DNA of 64,000 bases from Comamonas terrae. GTDB taxonomy: Bacteria; Pseudomonadota; Gammaproteobacteria; Burkholderiales; Burkholderiaceae_C. A program made the translations under genes and the position numbers. Positions 26,694 to 33,882 of the stretch are shown here, piece by piece. The stretch lies in NCBI RefSeq assembly GCF_001544075.1, contig NZ_BCNT01000006.1, forward strand, positions 186,001 to 250,000, read 5' to 3'. Within the stretch, counting starts at the first letter, position 1. Every line of letters starts with the position of its first letter. Below the pieces are notes generated by a model. That model was not told the DNA's origin. It did no database searches and saw only the letters and a list, made by a program, of their open reading frames with translations.

Positions 26694-27542
26694 TCATAGC
26701 ACCTTGCGCAGGCGAGCTATGGTCTTTTCGATATATGCAGCTTCAGATCCTTGCAAATCCTGCAGATAGTGCTCAAGATCTGCTAGCGCTCGCTCCGTGA
26801 CACCCCATTCCGCATAGGCCAGGCCCCGGTCGCGGTAATTCTCGCGGACCTCGGGCCTGAGGATCAGCAGGCGGTTGAGCACGGCCACCAGCATGGGCCA
26901 GTCGCGCTGGGCCAGATGGATTTCCTGCAGGTTGCGTAGCATGCGTTCCATGATGTCGCGCGGCTTCGCGGCCTGCAGGTACAGCCCCAGTGGCGCAGCC
27001 TCCTCGGGCGTGACGCCGGCCTGGTCCAGAAAAGGCTGGAGCCGCTCGGCCAGGCCGTTGGCAGAAAGCGATTCGCCGGTGAGCGGGTCCATCACCACCT
27101 GCCCCTGGGGCAGCAGCACCTTGACCATGAAATGGCCCGGAAAGCTGATGCCGTCGGCCGGCAGCTCCAGGCCGCGCGCCAGCTCCAGCCACAACAGGGC
27201 CACGCTGATGGGAATGCCGCGGCGCGTGCGCAGCACCTGGTGGATGTAGCTGTTGCCCGGATCGTAGTAGTTGTTGAGGTTGCCGGCGAAGCCCAGTTCG
27301 CCATAGAAGAACTTGGTGAGTGCGCCCAGGCACTGCAGCGGGTCGGTCTCACCGGCCAGCCGTTGGGCCAGGCGCACCTGCAGGCGGTCGATGTCCGCCA
27401 TCACGGCCTGCAGGTCCAGATCGGGTTCGGCATCCTGGCCGATGCTGATGGCCGCCTCCATCAGCGCGAAATCGCTGTCGCTTTGAACCAGGGAGGCAAA
27501 ATACTGCAGCGCGGTGGGGTGCTCGTCAAGGGTCCAACTCAT
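26694..27542 (-). CDS. SirB1-family (transglutaminase-like/TPR) protein
   Basis: A 282-residue cytoplasmic protein of the SirB1 family. The transglutaminase-like half includes NNYYDPGNSYIHQVLRTRRG and GISFPGHFMVKV (quoted in parts), and a C-terminal TPR-like part runs from about residue 215. The biochemical role of SirB1 is not established. The start at 27542 fits the family; the frame extends upstream. It lies beside murJ, a common neighbour in Burkholderiales, but separated by 94 bases. Confidence 0.85.
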   Translation of the reverse strand: MSWTLDEHPTALQYFASLVQSDSDFALMEAAISIGQDAEPDLDLQAVMADIDRLQVRLAQRLAGETDPLQCLGALTKFFYGELGFAGNLNNYYDPGNSYIHQVLRTRRGIPISVALLWLELARGLELPADGISFPGHFMVKVLLPQGQVVMDPLTGESLSANGLAERLQPFLDQAGVTPEEAAPLGLYLQAAKPRDIMERMLRNLQEIHLAQRDWPMLVAVLNRLLILRPEVRENYRDRGLAYAEWGVTERALADLEHYLQDLQGSEAAYIEKTIARLRKVL

Positions 27543-27636
27543 AGGCCGCTTTGTAAGCCCATGCGCACTGAACTGCAAGCGAAATACCCCCAATATGCAC
27601 TGTTTATCAGTGCAACATGCTCACTTTTTCATAATC

Positions 27637-29202
27637 TCAGCGCCGCAGCAGCTGGCGCAGATTCAGGCCGCCGATGCGCAGCGCGCCAAAGTACACCACG
27701 GCCGCGGCGGCCATCAGCGCCAGCAGCAGGCCCGCCCGCTCCAGGCTGTGGGCACGCAGCCCGATCCAGTCGAAGTGCTGGCTGCCCCACAGCAGCAGCA
27801 CGGCCAGCAAGGCGCTGGCCGCCACCACCTGCAGCGCGAGCTTGCCCCAGCCCGGCTGCGGCTGGTACACGCCGCGGCGCAGCAGGCCCAGCAGTAGCCA
27901 GCCCGCATTGACCAGGGCGCCCAGCCCGATGGACAAGGCCAGCCCGGTATGGGCCAGCCAGGGCACGAACACCAGGTTGAGCAGCTGGGTGATGGCCAGC
28001 ACGGCAATGGCGATCTTGACCGGCGTGCGGATATCCTGGCTCGCGTAGTAGCCGGGTGCCAGCACCTTGATGGCCACGAGACCGACCAGGCCGACACCGT
28101 AGCCGATCAGGGCCAGGGCGATCTGGCCCACGTCGCTGTCATGCAGCGCGCCGCGGTGGAACAGCGTGGCCACCAGCGGCGTGGCAAAGGTCAGCAGCCC
28201 CACGGCGCAGGGCACGGCCATCAGGAACACCAGGCGCAATCCCCAGTCCAGCATGTTGGAGTAGCGCTCGGCATCGCCGGCCGCCCGGGCCGATGCCAGC
28301 TGCGGCGTGAGCACCACGCCCAGGGCCACACCCAGCAGCGAGGTGGGGAACTCCATCAGCCGGTCGGCATAGAACAGCCAGGTCACGCTGCCGGTCGCCA
28401 GATAGGAGGCGATCTGCGTGTTGATCATCAGCGACACCTGGGCCACGCCCACGCCCAGCAGGGCCGGAGCCATGAGCGACAGGATGCGGCGCACCCCGGC
28501 TTCGTTCCAGGCCTCGCGGATGGCCGCAGCCGAAAAGCCGATATGCGGCATCAGCCCCATGCGCAGCAATGCCGGCACCTGCACGGCCAGCTGCAGCACG
28601 CCGCCCAGCATCACGCCGCCGGCCATGGCATAGATGGGCTCGATGCCCTGGCGCCCGAACCAGGGCGCCACCAGGACGGCCGCCGCAATCATGCTCAGGT
28701 TCAGCAGCACCGGCGTGGCGGCTGGCACCACGAATCTCCTCCAGGTATTGAGAATGCCGGCCGACAGCGCCACCAGCGACATGAAGCCGATATAGGGGAA
28801 CATCCAGCGGGTCATGACCACGGCGGCCTGGTAGCCCTCGGGCGCCTGGCGCAGGCCGCTGGCCAGCAGCCACACCAGCAGCGGCGCACCGATCACGCCC
28901 AGCACGCAAACCACGATCAGCGCCCAGAACAGGATGGTGGCCACATGGCTGATGAGGTGGCGCGTGGCCTCCTCGCCATCCTGGGTCTTGCTGGCCGCCA
29001 GCACCGGCACGAAAGCCTGGCTGAATGCGCCTTCGGCAAACAGGCGCCGGAACAGGTTGGGAATCCGGAACGCGACATTGAAGGCGTCGGTCAGGGCGCT
29101 GGCCCCGAAGATGGAGGCCATGAGCAGATCGCGCAGCAGGCCCGAAATGCGGGAGGCCAGCGTCAGCAGGGATACGGTGGAGGCGGCTTTGAACAGTGAC
29201 AC
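27637..29202 (-). CDS. murJ: Lipid II flippase MurJ
   Basis: A 521-residue MOP-superfamily flippase with about 14 helices that moves lipid II across the inner membrane. The N-terminus [20 protein letters not shown] is diagnostic, as is [19 protein letters not shown], with its essential arginines. The conserved start is at a GTG (29202) rather than any ATG: the ATG at 29259 would add 19 unrelated residues. It is divergent from rpsT across 245 bases that hold a GC-rich dispersed repeat. Confidence 0.95.
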   Translation of the reverse strand: MSLFKAASTVSLLTLASRISGLLRDLLMASIFGASALTDAFNVAFRIPNLFRRLFAEGAFSQAFVPVLAASKTQDGEEATRHLISHVATILFWALIVVCVLGVIGAPLLVWLLASGLRQAPEGYQAAVVMTRWMFPYIGFMSLVALSAGILNTWRRFVVPAATPVLLNLSMIAAAVLVAPWFGRQGIEPIYAMAGGVMLGGVLQLAVQVPALLRMGLMPHIGFSAAAIREAWNEAGVRRILSLMAPALLGVGVAQVSLMINTQIASYLATGSVTWLFYADRLMEFPTSLLGVALGVVLTPQLASARAAGDAERYSNMLDWGLRLVFLMAVPCAVGLLTFATPLVATLFHRGALHDSDVGQIALALIGYGVGLVGLVAIKVLAPGYYASQDIRTPVKIAIAVLAITQLLNLVFVPWLAHTGLALSIGLGALVNAGWLLLGLLRRGVYQPQPGWGKLALQVVAASALLAVLLLWGSQHFDWIGLRAHSLERAGLLLALMAAAAVVYFGALRIGGLNLRQLLRR

Positions 29203-29283
29203 GCAGCGAAGTGTATGCGCTTGCCGGGCTGGCCGCTTGCCGATCCGCCGGCTTTGCACTCTGTAGCAACCACAGCCTCCCTA

Positions 29284-29394
29284 CCTGGGCGCGACCCAGG
29301 CCAGGGACGCCGAGCAAGAGCCGCCTCGCAGCAAAGGCGTCGTCCCCCTCCCGCGCAGCGAGAGAGGGGGAGGCCGCGCAGCGGCTCAGGGGGT
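29284..29394 (-). repeat. GC-rich dispersed intergenic repeat, copy B
   Basis: Read on the minus strand: CCCCCTGAGCCGCTGCGCGG, then a CCCTC..GAGGGG-type palindrome, GACGACGCCTTTG, then GCGAGGCGGCTCTTGCTCGG and CGTCCCTGGCCTGGGTCGCG. It matches copies A, C and D block for block. Its left edge abuts the rpsT -10 box. Confidence 0.65.
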
Positions 29395-29402
29395 GCTATA
29401 AT
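29394..29402 (+). promoter_or_regulatory. Extended -10 promoter of rpsT
   Basis: TGCTATAAT, a perfect -10 box (29397-29402) with the extended TG, lies 46 bases before the rpsT ATG. No good -35 is present: that position falls inside the dispersed repeat. Confidence 0.75.
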
Positions 29403-29447
29403 CTCCAGTTTGCTGGCATCATCCTCAGACACAAAGGAAAACATACC

Positions 29448-29741
29448 ATGGCAACCAAAGCCAAGAAGAACCCCCGCCTGGCATCGGGCCGCAAGCGCGC
29501 CCGCCAGAACATCAAGCTGAACGCTGCGAACACCTCGCTGCGTTCCAAGTACCGCACCGCTGTCAAGAACGTCGAGAAGGCCGTCGTGGCCGGCGACAAG
29601 GCAAAGGCTACCGAGCTGTTTGCCAAGGCTCAGTCCGTGATCGACGCGATCGCCGACAAGGGCATCTTCCACAAGAACAAGGCTGCTCGCGACAAGAGCC
29701 GCCTGTCCGCCAAGGTCAAGGCCCTGGCTCTCGCCGCTTAA
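29448..29741 (+). CDS. rpsT: 30S ribosomal protein S20
   Basis: A 97-residue S20, slightly longer than the 87 of E. coli. It is basic and Ala/Lys-rich, with [20 protein letters not shown] near the N-terminus (an exact family hallmark) and [12 protein letters not shown] near the end. It binds 16S rRNA early in 30S assembly. AAAGGA lies 10-15 bases before the ATG. It is monocistronic, with its own extended -10 promoter and a UUCG-loop terminator. The start region of murJ is divergent. Confidence 0.97.
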   Translation: MATKAKKNPRLASGRKRARQNIKLNAANTSLRSKYRTAVKNVEKAVVAGDKAKATELFAKAQSVIDAIADKGIFHKNKAARDKSRLSAKVKALALAA

Positions 29742-30066
29742 TACCGGCAACCATCAAGCACGGATGGCCGGGATTTCCATCACAGCCATCTGCCGTTTGT
29801 AACGGGTGCGCTGCCAGCAAACATCAAAGCCGCCTTCGGGCGGTTTTTTTGTGGACGGAAATCCCTGAAGAGCTGCACACCGCACCAAAGGGAATGATGT
29901 ACAACGGGGGACGATACCCTCGCCCAAGGCGGCTCTTGCCTGGCCCCTCCCGGCCTGGAGGGCGAACCGGTTCAGGGTCCACGGGCGGCACCCCGACCCA
30001 TCGGGGCACAAAAAAACGCACCCTTGTGCGCTCTTGTTCTCTTCAAAAAAGCAAAAAGCCTGGGGG
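29742..30066. other. Intergenic region rpsT/DUF3579
   Basis: About 325 bases holding the rpsT terminator (29826-29850) and, from about 29900 to 30000, GC-rich sequence with GACGATACCCTCGCCCAAGG and GGCGGCTCTTGCCTGG that looks like a degenerate relic of the dispersed GC-rich repeat. The terminator shared with the DUF3579 gene starts at 30053. No gene is supported. Confidence 0.45.
29826..29850 (+). terminator. Rho-independent terminator of rpsT
   Basis: CCGCC-TTCG-GGCGG, a stem closed by a stable UUCG tetraloop, is followed by seven T. It lies about 85 bases after the rpsT stop. Confidence 0.9.
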
Positions 30067-30077
30067 TCAGGCTTTTT
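30053..30077. terminator. Bidirectional terminator overlapping the DUF3579 stop codon
   Basis: AAAAAGCCTG-ggggt-CAGGCTTTTT is a perfect 10-bp inverted repeat giving a T-run on both strands. The stop codon of the minus-strand DUF3579 gene (30067-30069) lies within the loop/stem boundary. Confidence 0.85.
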
Positions 30078-30381
30078 CGTCGGGCAGCAGGCAGGCTTCG
30101 GCGACCTGCAGGTCATTGTCCTTGGCGAAGTTCAGGCAGAAGTCCCAGGCCATGGGCTCGTAGTCGCGCAGATCCCGGTTGACCACCACGCACTTGACGC
30201 CGTTCATCACCGTAGGCACGCACCAGGGCGAATAACTCAGGTGGCTGCCCTGGCAAGCCCCTCCGGGTCGGAACTGGCTCATGACGCCGGCCAGTCGCTC
30301 GGCCCAGTCGCTGGGTCTGAAGGTCTTGCCGGAATGGGTCATGCCCAGAATGAACAATTCTTTGCTGGAGGGGGTAACCAT
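30067..30381 (-). CDS. DUF3579 protein
   Basis: A 104-residue protein of DUF3579, a betaproteobacterial family of unknown function that is usually found upstream of argD/argF. Recognisable parts are GKTFRPSDWAERLAGVMSQF and SPWCVPTVMNGVKCVVV (quoted in part). It is probably cytoplasmic. It is divergent from argD with 268 bases between the starts. The ATG at 30381 is preferred over an adjacent TTG. Confidence 0.88.
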   Translation of the reverse strand: MVTPSSKELFILGMTHSGKTFRPSDWAERLAGVMSQFRPGGACQGSHLSYSPWCVPTVMNGVKCVVVNRDLRDYEPMAWDFCLNFAKDNDLQVAEACLLPDEKA

Positions 30382-30649
30382 CAAATATGCGCCAAAAAGA
30401 TCCGGGGCTCCACCAGAAAACGAGGGTGAATTGGGGTGGGGTCTCCACCGATATGCCCATGGAGCATTCTAGCTCTTGTATAAGAGCCAGCGCCCGGGTC
30501 CGGCCGGCATCCCAGTCGGGCGTAGGCTCATTGCATGGCTGCGATGCGCAAAGCGCAATGTTGGGGTTATCCGCGGCATCTAGAATCAGGCCTCGCATTT
30601 TTACGGTGCCACCCGCACCACTGACCGCCCTGCTGAGGAGATTTTTGCA

Positions 30650-31846
30650 ATGACCGCTCATATCGAGGTTGCCGAACCCCATGTGATGACCACCTACGGC
30701 CGCGTTCCCATCGCTCTGGAGCGAGGCCAGGGTTGCCGCCTGTGGGACATCAACGGCAAGGAGTACCTCGACGCGCTGGGCGGCATTGCGGTCAACACGC
30801 TGGGCCACAACCATCCCAAGTTCGTGCCCGCCATCCAGGAACAGGTGGCCAAGCTCATCCACTGCTCCAACTACTACCATGTGCCCGGCCAGGAAATACT
30901 GGCCCGGCTGCTGACCGAGCGCGCCCGGATGGACAAGGCCTTCTTCTGCAGCACCGGCCTGGAGGCCAACGAGGCCGCCATCAAGCTGGCGCGCAAGTAC
31001 GGCGTGGACAAGGGCATCGCCAACCCCGTGATCGTGGTCTATGACCACGCCTTCCACGGCCGCTCGCTGGGCACCATGAGCGCCACGGCCAACCCCAAGG
31101 TGCGCGAAGGCTTCGGCCCGTTGCTCGAGGGCTTTGTGCGCATCCCGGCCAACGACATCGAGGCGCTGAAGCAGGCCACCGAAGGCAATCCCAACATCGT
31201 GGGCGTGATGATGGAGCCCATCCAGGGCGAAGGCGGCCTGCACCCCATGCGCGCCGAATACATGCAGCAGGTGCGCGCGCTGTGCGACGCCAAGGGCTGG
31301 CTGATGATCCTCGACGAGGTGCAGTCCGGCATGGGCCGCACCGGCAAGTGGTTCGCCCACCAGTGGGCCGGCATCGTGCCTGACATCATGTCCCTGGCCA
31401 AGGGCCTGGGCTCGGGCGTGCCCGTGGGCGCGCTGCTGGCCAAGGGCAAGGCGGCCGAGGTGTTCAAGCCCGGCAACCACGGCACGACCTTCGGCGGCAA
31501 CCCGCTGTCCATGCGCGCCGGCATCGAAACCATCCGCATCATGGAGGAAGACGGCCTGCTGGCGCACACCACCAAGGTCGGCTCCCACCTGAAGGCCAGG
31601 CTGCAGCAGGAACTGGGCACCCTCCCCGGCGTCGTGGAAGTGCGCGGCGAGGGCCTGATCATCGGCATCGAGCTGGCCAAGCCCTGCGGCGTGCTGCTCA
31701 CCCGCGGCGCCGAAGCCGGCCTGCTGTTCTCCGTGACGGCCGACACCGTGGTGCGCCTGGTGCCGCCGCTCGTCATGACCGAGGCCGAGGCCGACGAAGT
31801 CGTTGCCAAACTCAAGCCACTGGTCCAGCAATTCCTGTCCGAATGA
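30650..31846 (+). CDS. argD: Acetylornithine aminotransferase
   Basis: A 398-residue class III PLP aminotransferase that converts N-acetylglutamate semialdehyde to N-acetylornithine in arginine synthesis. Motifs: GIAVNTLGHNHP near the N-terminus, FFCSTGLEANEAAIKLARK, EPIQGEGG, ILDEVQSGMGRTG, and SLAKGLGSG with the PLP lysine. GAGGAG lies 12 bases before the ATG. A possible -10, TAGAAT, is at 30581-30586. argF begins 11 bases after its stop, or overlaps it by ATGA if the upstream ATG of argF is used. Succinyl-DAP aminotransferase activity is also likely for the family. Confidence 0.95.
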   Translation: MTAHIEVAEPHVMTTYGRVPIALERGQGCRLWDINGKEYLDALGGIAVNTLGHNHPKFVPAIQEQVAKLIHCSNYYHVPGQEILARLLTERARMDKAFFCSTGLEANEAAIKLARKYGVDKGIANPVIVVYDHAFHGRSLGTMSATANPKVREGFGPLLEGFVRIPANDIEALKQATEGNPNIVGVMMEPIQGEGGLHPMRAEYMQQVRALCDAKGWLMILDEVQSGMGRTGKWFAHQWAGIVPDIMSLAKGLGSGVPVGALLAKGKAAEVFKPGNHGTTFGGNPLSMRAGIETIRIMEEDGLLAHTTKVGSHLKARLQQELGTLPGVVEVRGEGLIIGIELAKPCGVLLTRGAEAGLLFSVTADTVVRLVPPLVMTEAEADEVVAKLKPLVQQFLSE

Positions 31847-31857
31847 AAGGCGGGCCC

Positions 31858-32790
31858 ATGTCCTCCATCAAGCATTACCTGCAGTTTTCCGATTTCACCG
31901 CCGACGAGTACGCCTATCTGCTGGAGCGCGCAGCCCTGATCAAGAAGAAGTTCAAGGGCTACGAAAAGCACCACACTCTGGTTGACCGCACGCTGGCCAT
32001 GATCTTCGAGAAGGCCAGCACCCGCACGCGCGTGAGCTTCGAGGCCGGCATGTACCAGCTCGGCGGCTCGGTGGTGCACCTGACCACGGGCGACAGCCAG
32101 CTGGGCCGCGCCGAGCCCATCGAGGACAGCGCGCGCGTCATCAGCCGCATGACCGACCTGGTGATGATCCGCACCTTCGGCCAGGAAAAGATCGAGCGCT
32201 TCGCGGCCCATTCGCGCGTGCCCGTCATCAACGGCCTGACCAACGAATTCCACCCCTGCCAGATCCTGGCCGACATCTTCACCTTCATCGAGCACCGCGG
32301 CTCGATCGCGGGCAAGGTCGTCGCCTGGGTGGGCGACGGCAACAACATGGCCAATACCTGGCTGCAGGCTGCCGACCTGCTGGGCTTCACCGTGCACCTG
32401 TCCACGCCCAGCGGCTATGAAGTGGACGAGAAGCTGGCCTTCGGCGGCAAGACGCCGCGCGCCGGCTGCTACAAGGTCTTCGCCGATCCGCTCGAAGCCT
32501 GCAAGGGCGCCGACCTGGTCACCACCGACGTGTGGACCAGCATGGGCTACGAGGCCGAGAACGAGGAGCGCCGCAAGGCCTTTGCCGACTGGTGCGTGGA
32601 TGCCGAGATGATGGCCGCCGCCCAGGGCGACGCGCTGTTCATGCACTGCCTGCCCGCCCACCGCGGCGAGGAAGTGGAAGCCGAAGTCATCGACGGCCCA
32701 CAATCCGTGGTATGGGATGAGGCGGAAAACAGGATGCATGTGCAAAAGGCACTCATGGAGTACCTGCTGCTGGGCCGCCAGCCCGGCTGA
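31858..32790 (+). CDS. argF: Ornithine carbamoyltransferase
   Basis: A 310-residue OTCase, which makes citrulline from ornithine and carbamoyl phosphate. Carbamoyl-phosphate motif STRTRVSFE is near residue 50, HPCQ near 130, and the ornithine-binding HCLPAHRGEE near 262. Length is that of the anabolic enzyme. The start at 31858 has AAAGGCGGG upstream; an ATG at 31843 overlaps the argD stop. It forms an operon with argD. argG does not follow; a small unknown reading frame does. Confidence 0.96.
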   Translation: MSSIKHYLQFSDFTADEYAYLLERAALIKKKFKGYEKHHTLVDRTLAMIFEKASTRTRVSFEAGMYQLGGSVVHLTTGDSQLGRAEPIEDSARVISRMTDLVMIRTFGQEKIERFAAHSRVPVINGLTNEFHPCQILADIFTFIEHRGSIAGKVVAWVGDGNNMANTWLQAADLLGFTVHLSTPSGYEVDEKLAFGGKTPRAGCYKVFADPLEACKGADLVTTDVWTSMGYEAENEERRKAFADWCVDAEMMAAAQGDALFMHCLPAHRGEEVEAEVIDGPQSVVWDEAENRMHVQKALMEYLLLGRQPG

Positions 32791-32829
32791 TCGGCCACGC
32801 ACAGGCTCGGAAGCATCCATACCCGCACC

Positions 32830-33048
32830 ATGCACCCGAGCCACACCACGACCACACACCGCCTGCAGGCCGCGCGCCCGCAGGCGGTGTTTGCGTTCGG
32901 GGCCCATGCCTTGCGCCAGCCCCATATCGCACGCCACTGGCGCGTGCCGTCCGCCTTCGGGCCACGCAAGCGCTTCGCGGCCCGGGTCCGCGCGCTTTAT
33001 GTGCGCATCCACACCTTCTATCTGAAGTTTCTCCAGGGCCATACCTAG
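32830..33048 (+). CDS. Small Arg/His-rich hypothetical protein
   Basis: A 72-residue reading frame 39 bases after argF. Third codon positions are very GC-rich, as in the real genes around it, and the product is strongly basic (many Arg and His). It has the aromatic C-terminus RIHTFYLKFLQ. There is no obvious Shine-Dalgarno sequence and I recognise no family. It could be a small RNA- or DNA-binding protein, or a chance frame. It is reported because it otherwise leaves a 381-base gap. Confidence 0.45.
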   Translation: MHPSHTTTTHRLQAARPQAVFAFGAHALRQPHIARHWRVPSAFGPRKRFAARVRALYVRIHTFYLKFLQGHT

Positions 33049-33171
33049 CGCCCGGTTCAGCGACCGCTTTGCCGCCCGCCGCAAAGCCGTCTTCATCACC
33101 TCCTGCCAGCAGGCCGCCTTCTCCCGAGGAAGGCGGCCCGTCGTCGATGACCCCGAATCCGAGAAACTTCC

Positions 33172-33531
33172 ATGTCCGAATCCGTACACCCCTGCCTGCG
33201 CTGCGGCGTCTGCTGCCAGAACTACCGCGTCGAGTTTTCCATCTACGAGCTGCAATCCATGGGCGGCACCGTGCCCGACTCCATGGCCCATGAGGTCAAT
33301 GGCAACCGCGCACGCATGAACGGCACGCAGCAGCATCCCGTGCGCTGCGTGGCGTTGACCGACCTGCCGCATCTGGGCGAAGGCTGCGTGGGATGCGGCA
33401 TCTACGAGCAGCGCTCGCGCCCCTGCCGCGACTTCCCCTTCGCCTCCTACGGCTGCCATGACACGCGCGCCAAGTTCGGGCTGCCCCAGCTGTCGGAGGA
33501 GGAAGTGGCGCAGTGGCAGGAAGCGGCCTGA
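33172..33531 (+). CDS. YkgJ-family Cys-cluster protein
   Basis: A 119-residue protein with the CxxCxxCC cluster (C8, C11, C14, C15) near the N-terminus and further cysteines in GCVGCGIYEQRSRPCRDFPF, the UPF0153/YkgJ pattern of a putative zinc- or iron-chelating domain. It is cytoplasmic. Its close paralogue at 36474-36794 lies on the other side of the feo operon. The paired position around ferrous iron uptake genes suggests a role in iron handling (inference). Confidence 0.88.
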   Translation: MSESVHPCLRCGVCCQNYRVEFSIYELQSMGGTVPDSMAHEVNGNRARMNGTQQHPVRCVALTDLPHLGEGCVGCGIYEQRSRPCRDFPFASYGCHDTRAKFGLPQLSEEEVAQWQEAA

Positions 33532-33573
33532 GTCCGGCAGCCCGCTTCTTCCTCGAGTCGCTACAAAAACAAA

Positions 33574-33649
33574 AGCTTCCTGCACCGTCCGGCTCTACAT
33601 TTCAACACATTGATGGTTTGAAATGCAGAATCGTCCAGCGCAGGAAGCT
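33574..33649. repeat. 76-bp nested imperfect palindrome
   Basis: Outer arms AGCTTCCTGC / GCAGGAAGCT (33574-33583, 33640-33649) and inner arms CATTTCAA / TTGAAATG (33598-33605, 33618-33625) are both perfect. They are separated by exactly 14 bases on each side, of which about half can also pair. The RNA or cruciform would be one long hairpin. It lies between ykgJ and the 3' end of the feo operon and may terminate either. Confidence 0.6.
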
Positions 33650-33676
33650 ATGGATTTGGAAGCGCCTCGATTCTCT

Positions 33677-33871
33677 TCAGCGCTTGCGCGTATCCGAGCA
33701 GCTGTCGCCGCCGCAGGCGCTGCAGCCGCCGCAGGAGCCGCCGCCCTCGCCTGGCGCCAGCGAGGGATGCAATCGGCCGGCCTTGCGGCGCCAGCCGGCC
33801 GGCAGGTAGCGCCAGACCAGCGAAGCCGCAGCCACGGCCACGATCAGGGCGACGATGATGTTTTGCCACAT
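33677..33871 (-). CDS. FeoB-associated Cys-rich small membrane protein
   Basis: A 64-residue protein: one N-terminal membrane helix (about 3-22, NIIVALIVAVAAASLVW), a basic segment, then a Gly-rich tail with cysteines at 47, 50, 53 and 58 (CGGCSACGGDSC). It begins 11 bases after the feoB stop, with a GAGGAG ribosome-binding site. The position and form are those of FeoB-associated Cys-rich membrane proteins, which take the place of FeoC in many bacteria. It may bind iron or an Fe-S cluster at the FeoB exit. It is too short to carry other domains. Confidence 0.85.
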   Translation of the reverse strand: MWQNIIVALIVAVAAASLVWRYLPAGWRRKAGRLHPSLAPGEGGGSCGGCSACGGDSCSDTRKR

Positions 33872-33882
33872 GGTGATTCTCC

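Noticed and set aside
26690-26760. Copy of the short dispersed repeat at the 3' end of the SirB1-like gene
   Set aside because: The resemblance is limited to AGCTAT and GCGC words and the bases encode the conserved C-terminus of the protein.
31039-33585. 848-codon minus-strand open frame across argD, argF and ykgJ
   Set aside because: It overlaps three recognised genes in antisense and has no family resemblance; a stop-poor frame in GC-rich DNA.
33574-33649. Integron attC site
   Set aside because: The arms lack the conserved GTTRRRY/RYYYAAC core sites and there is no integrase or cassette context.
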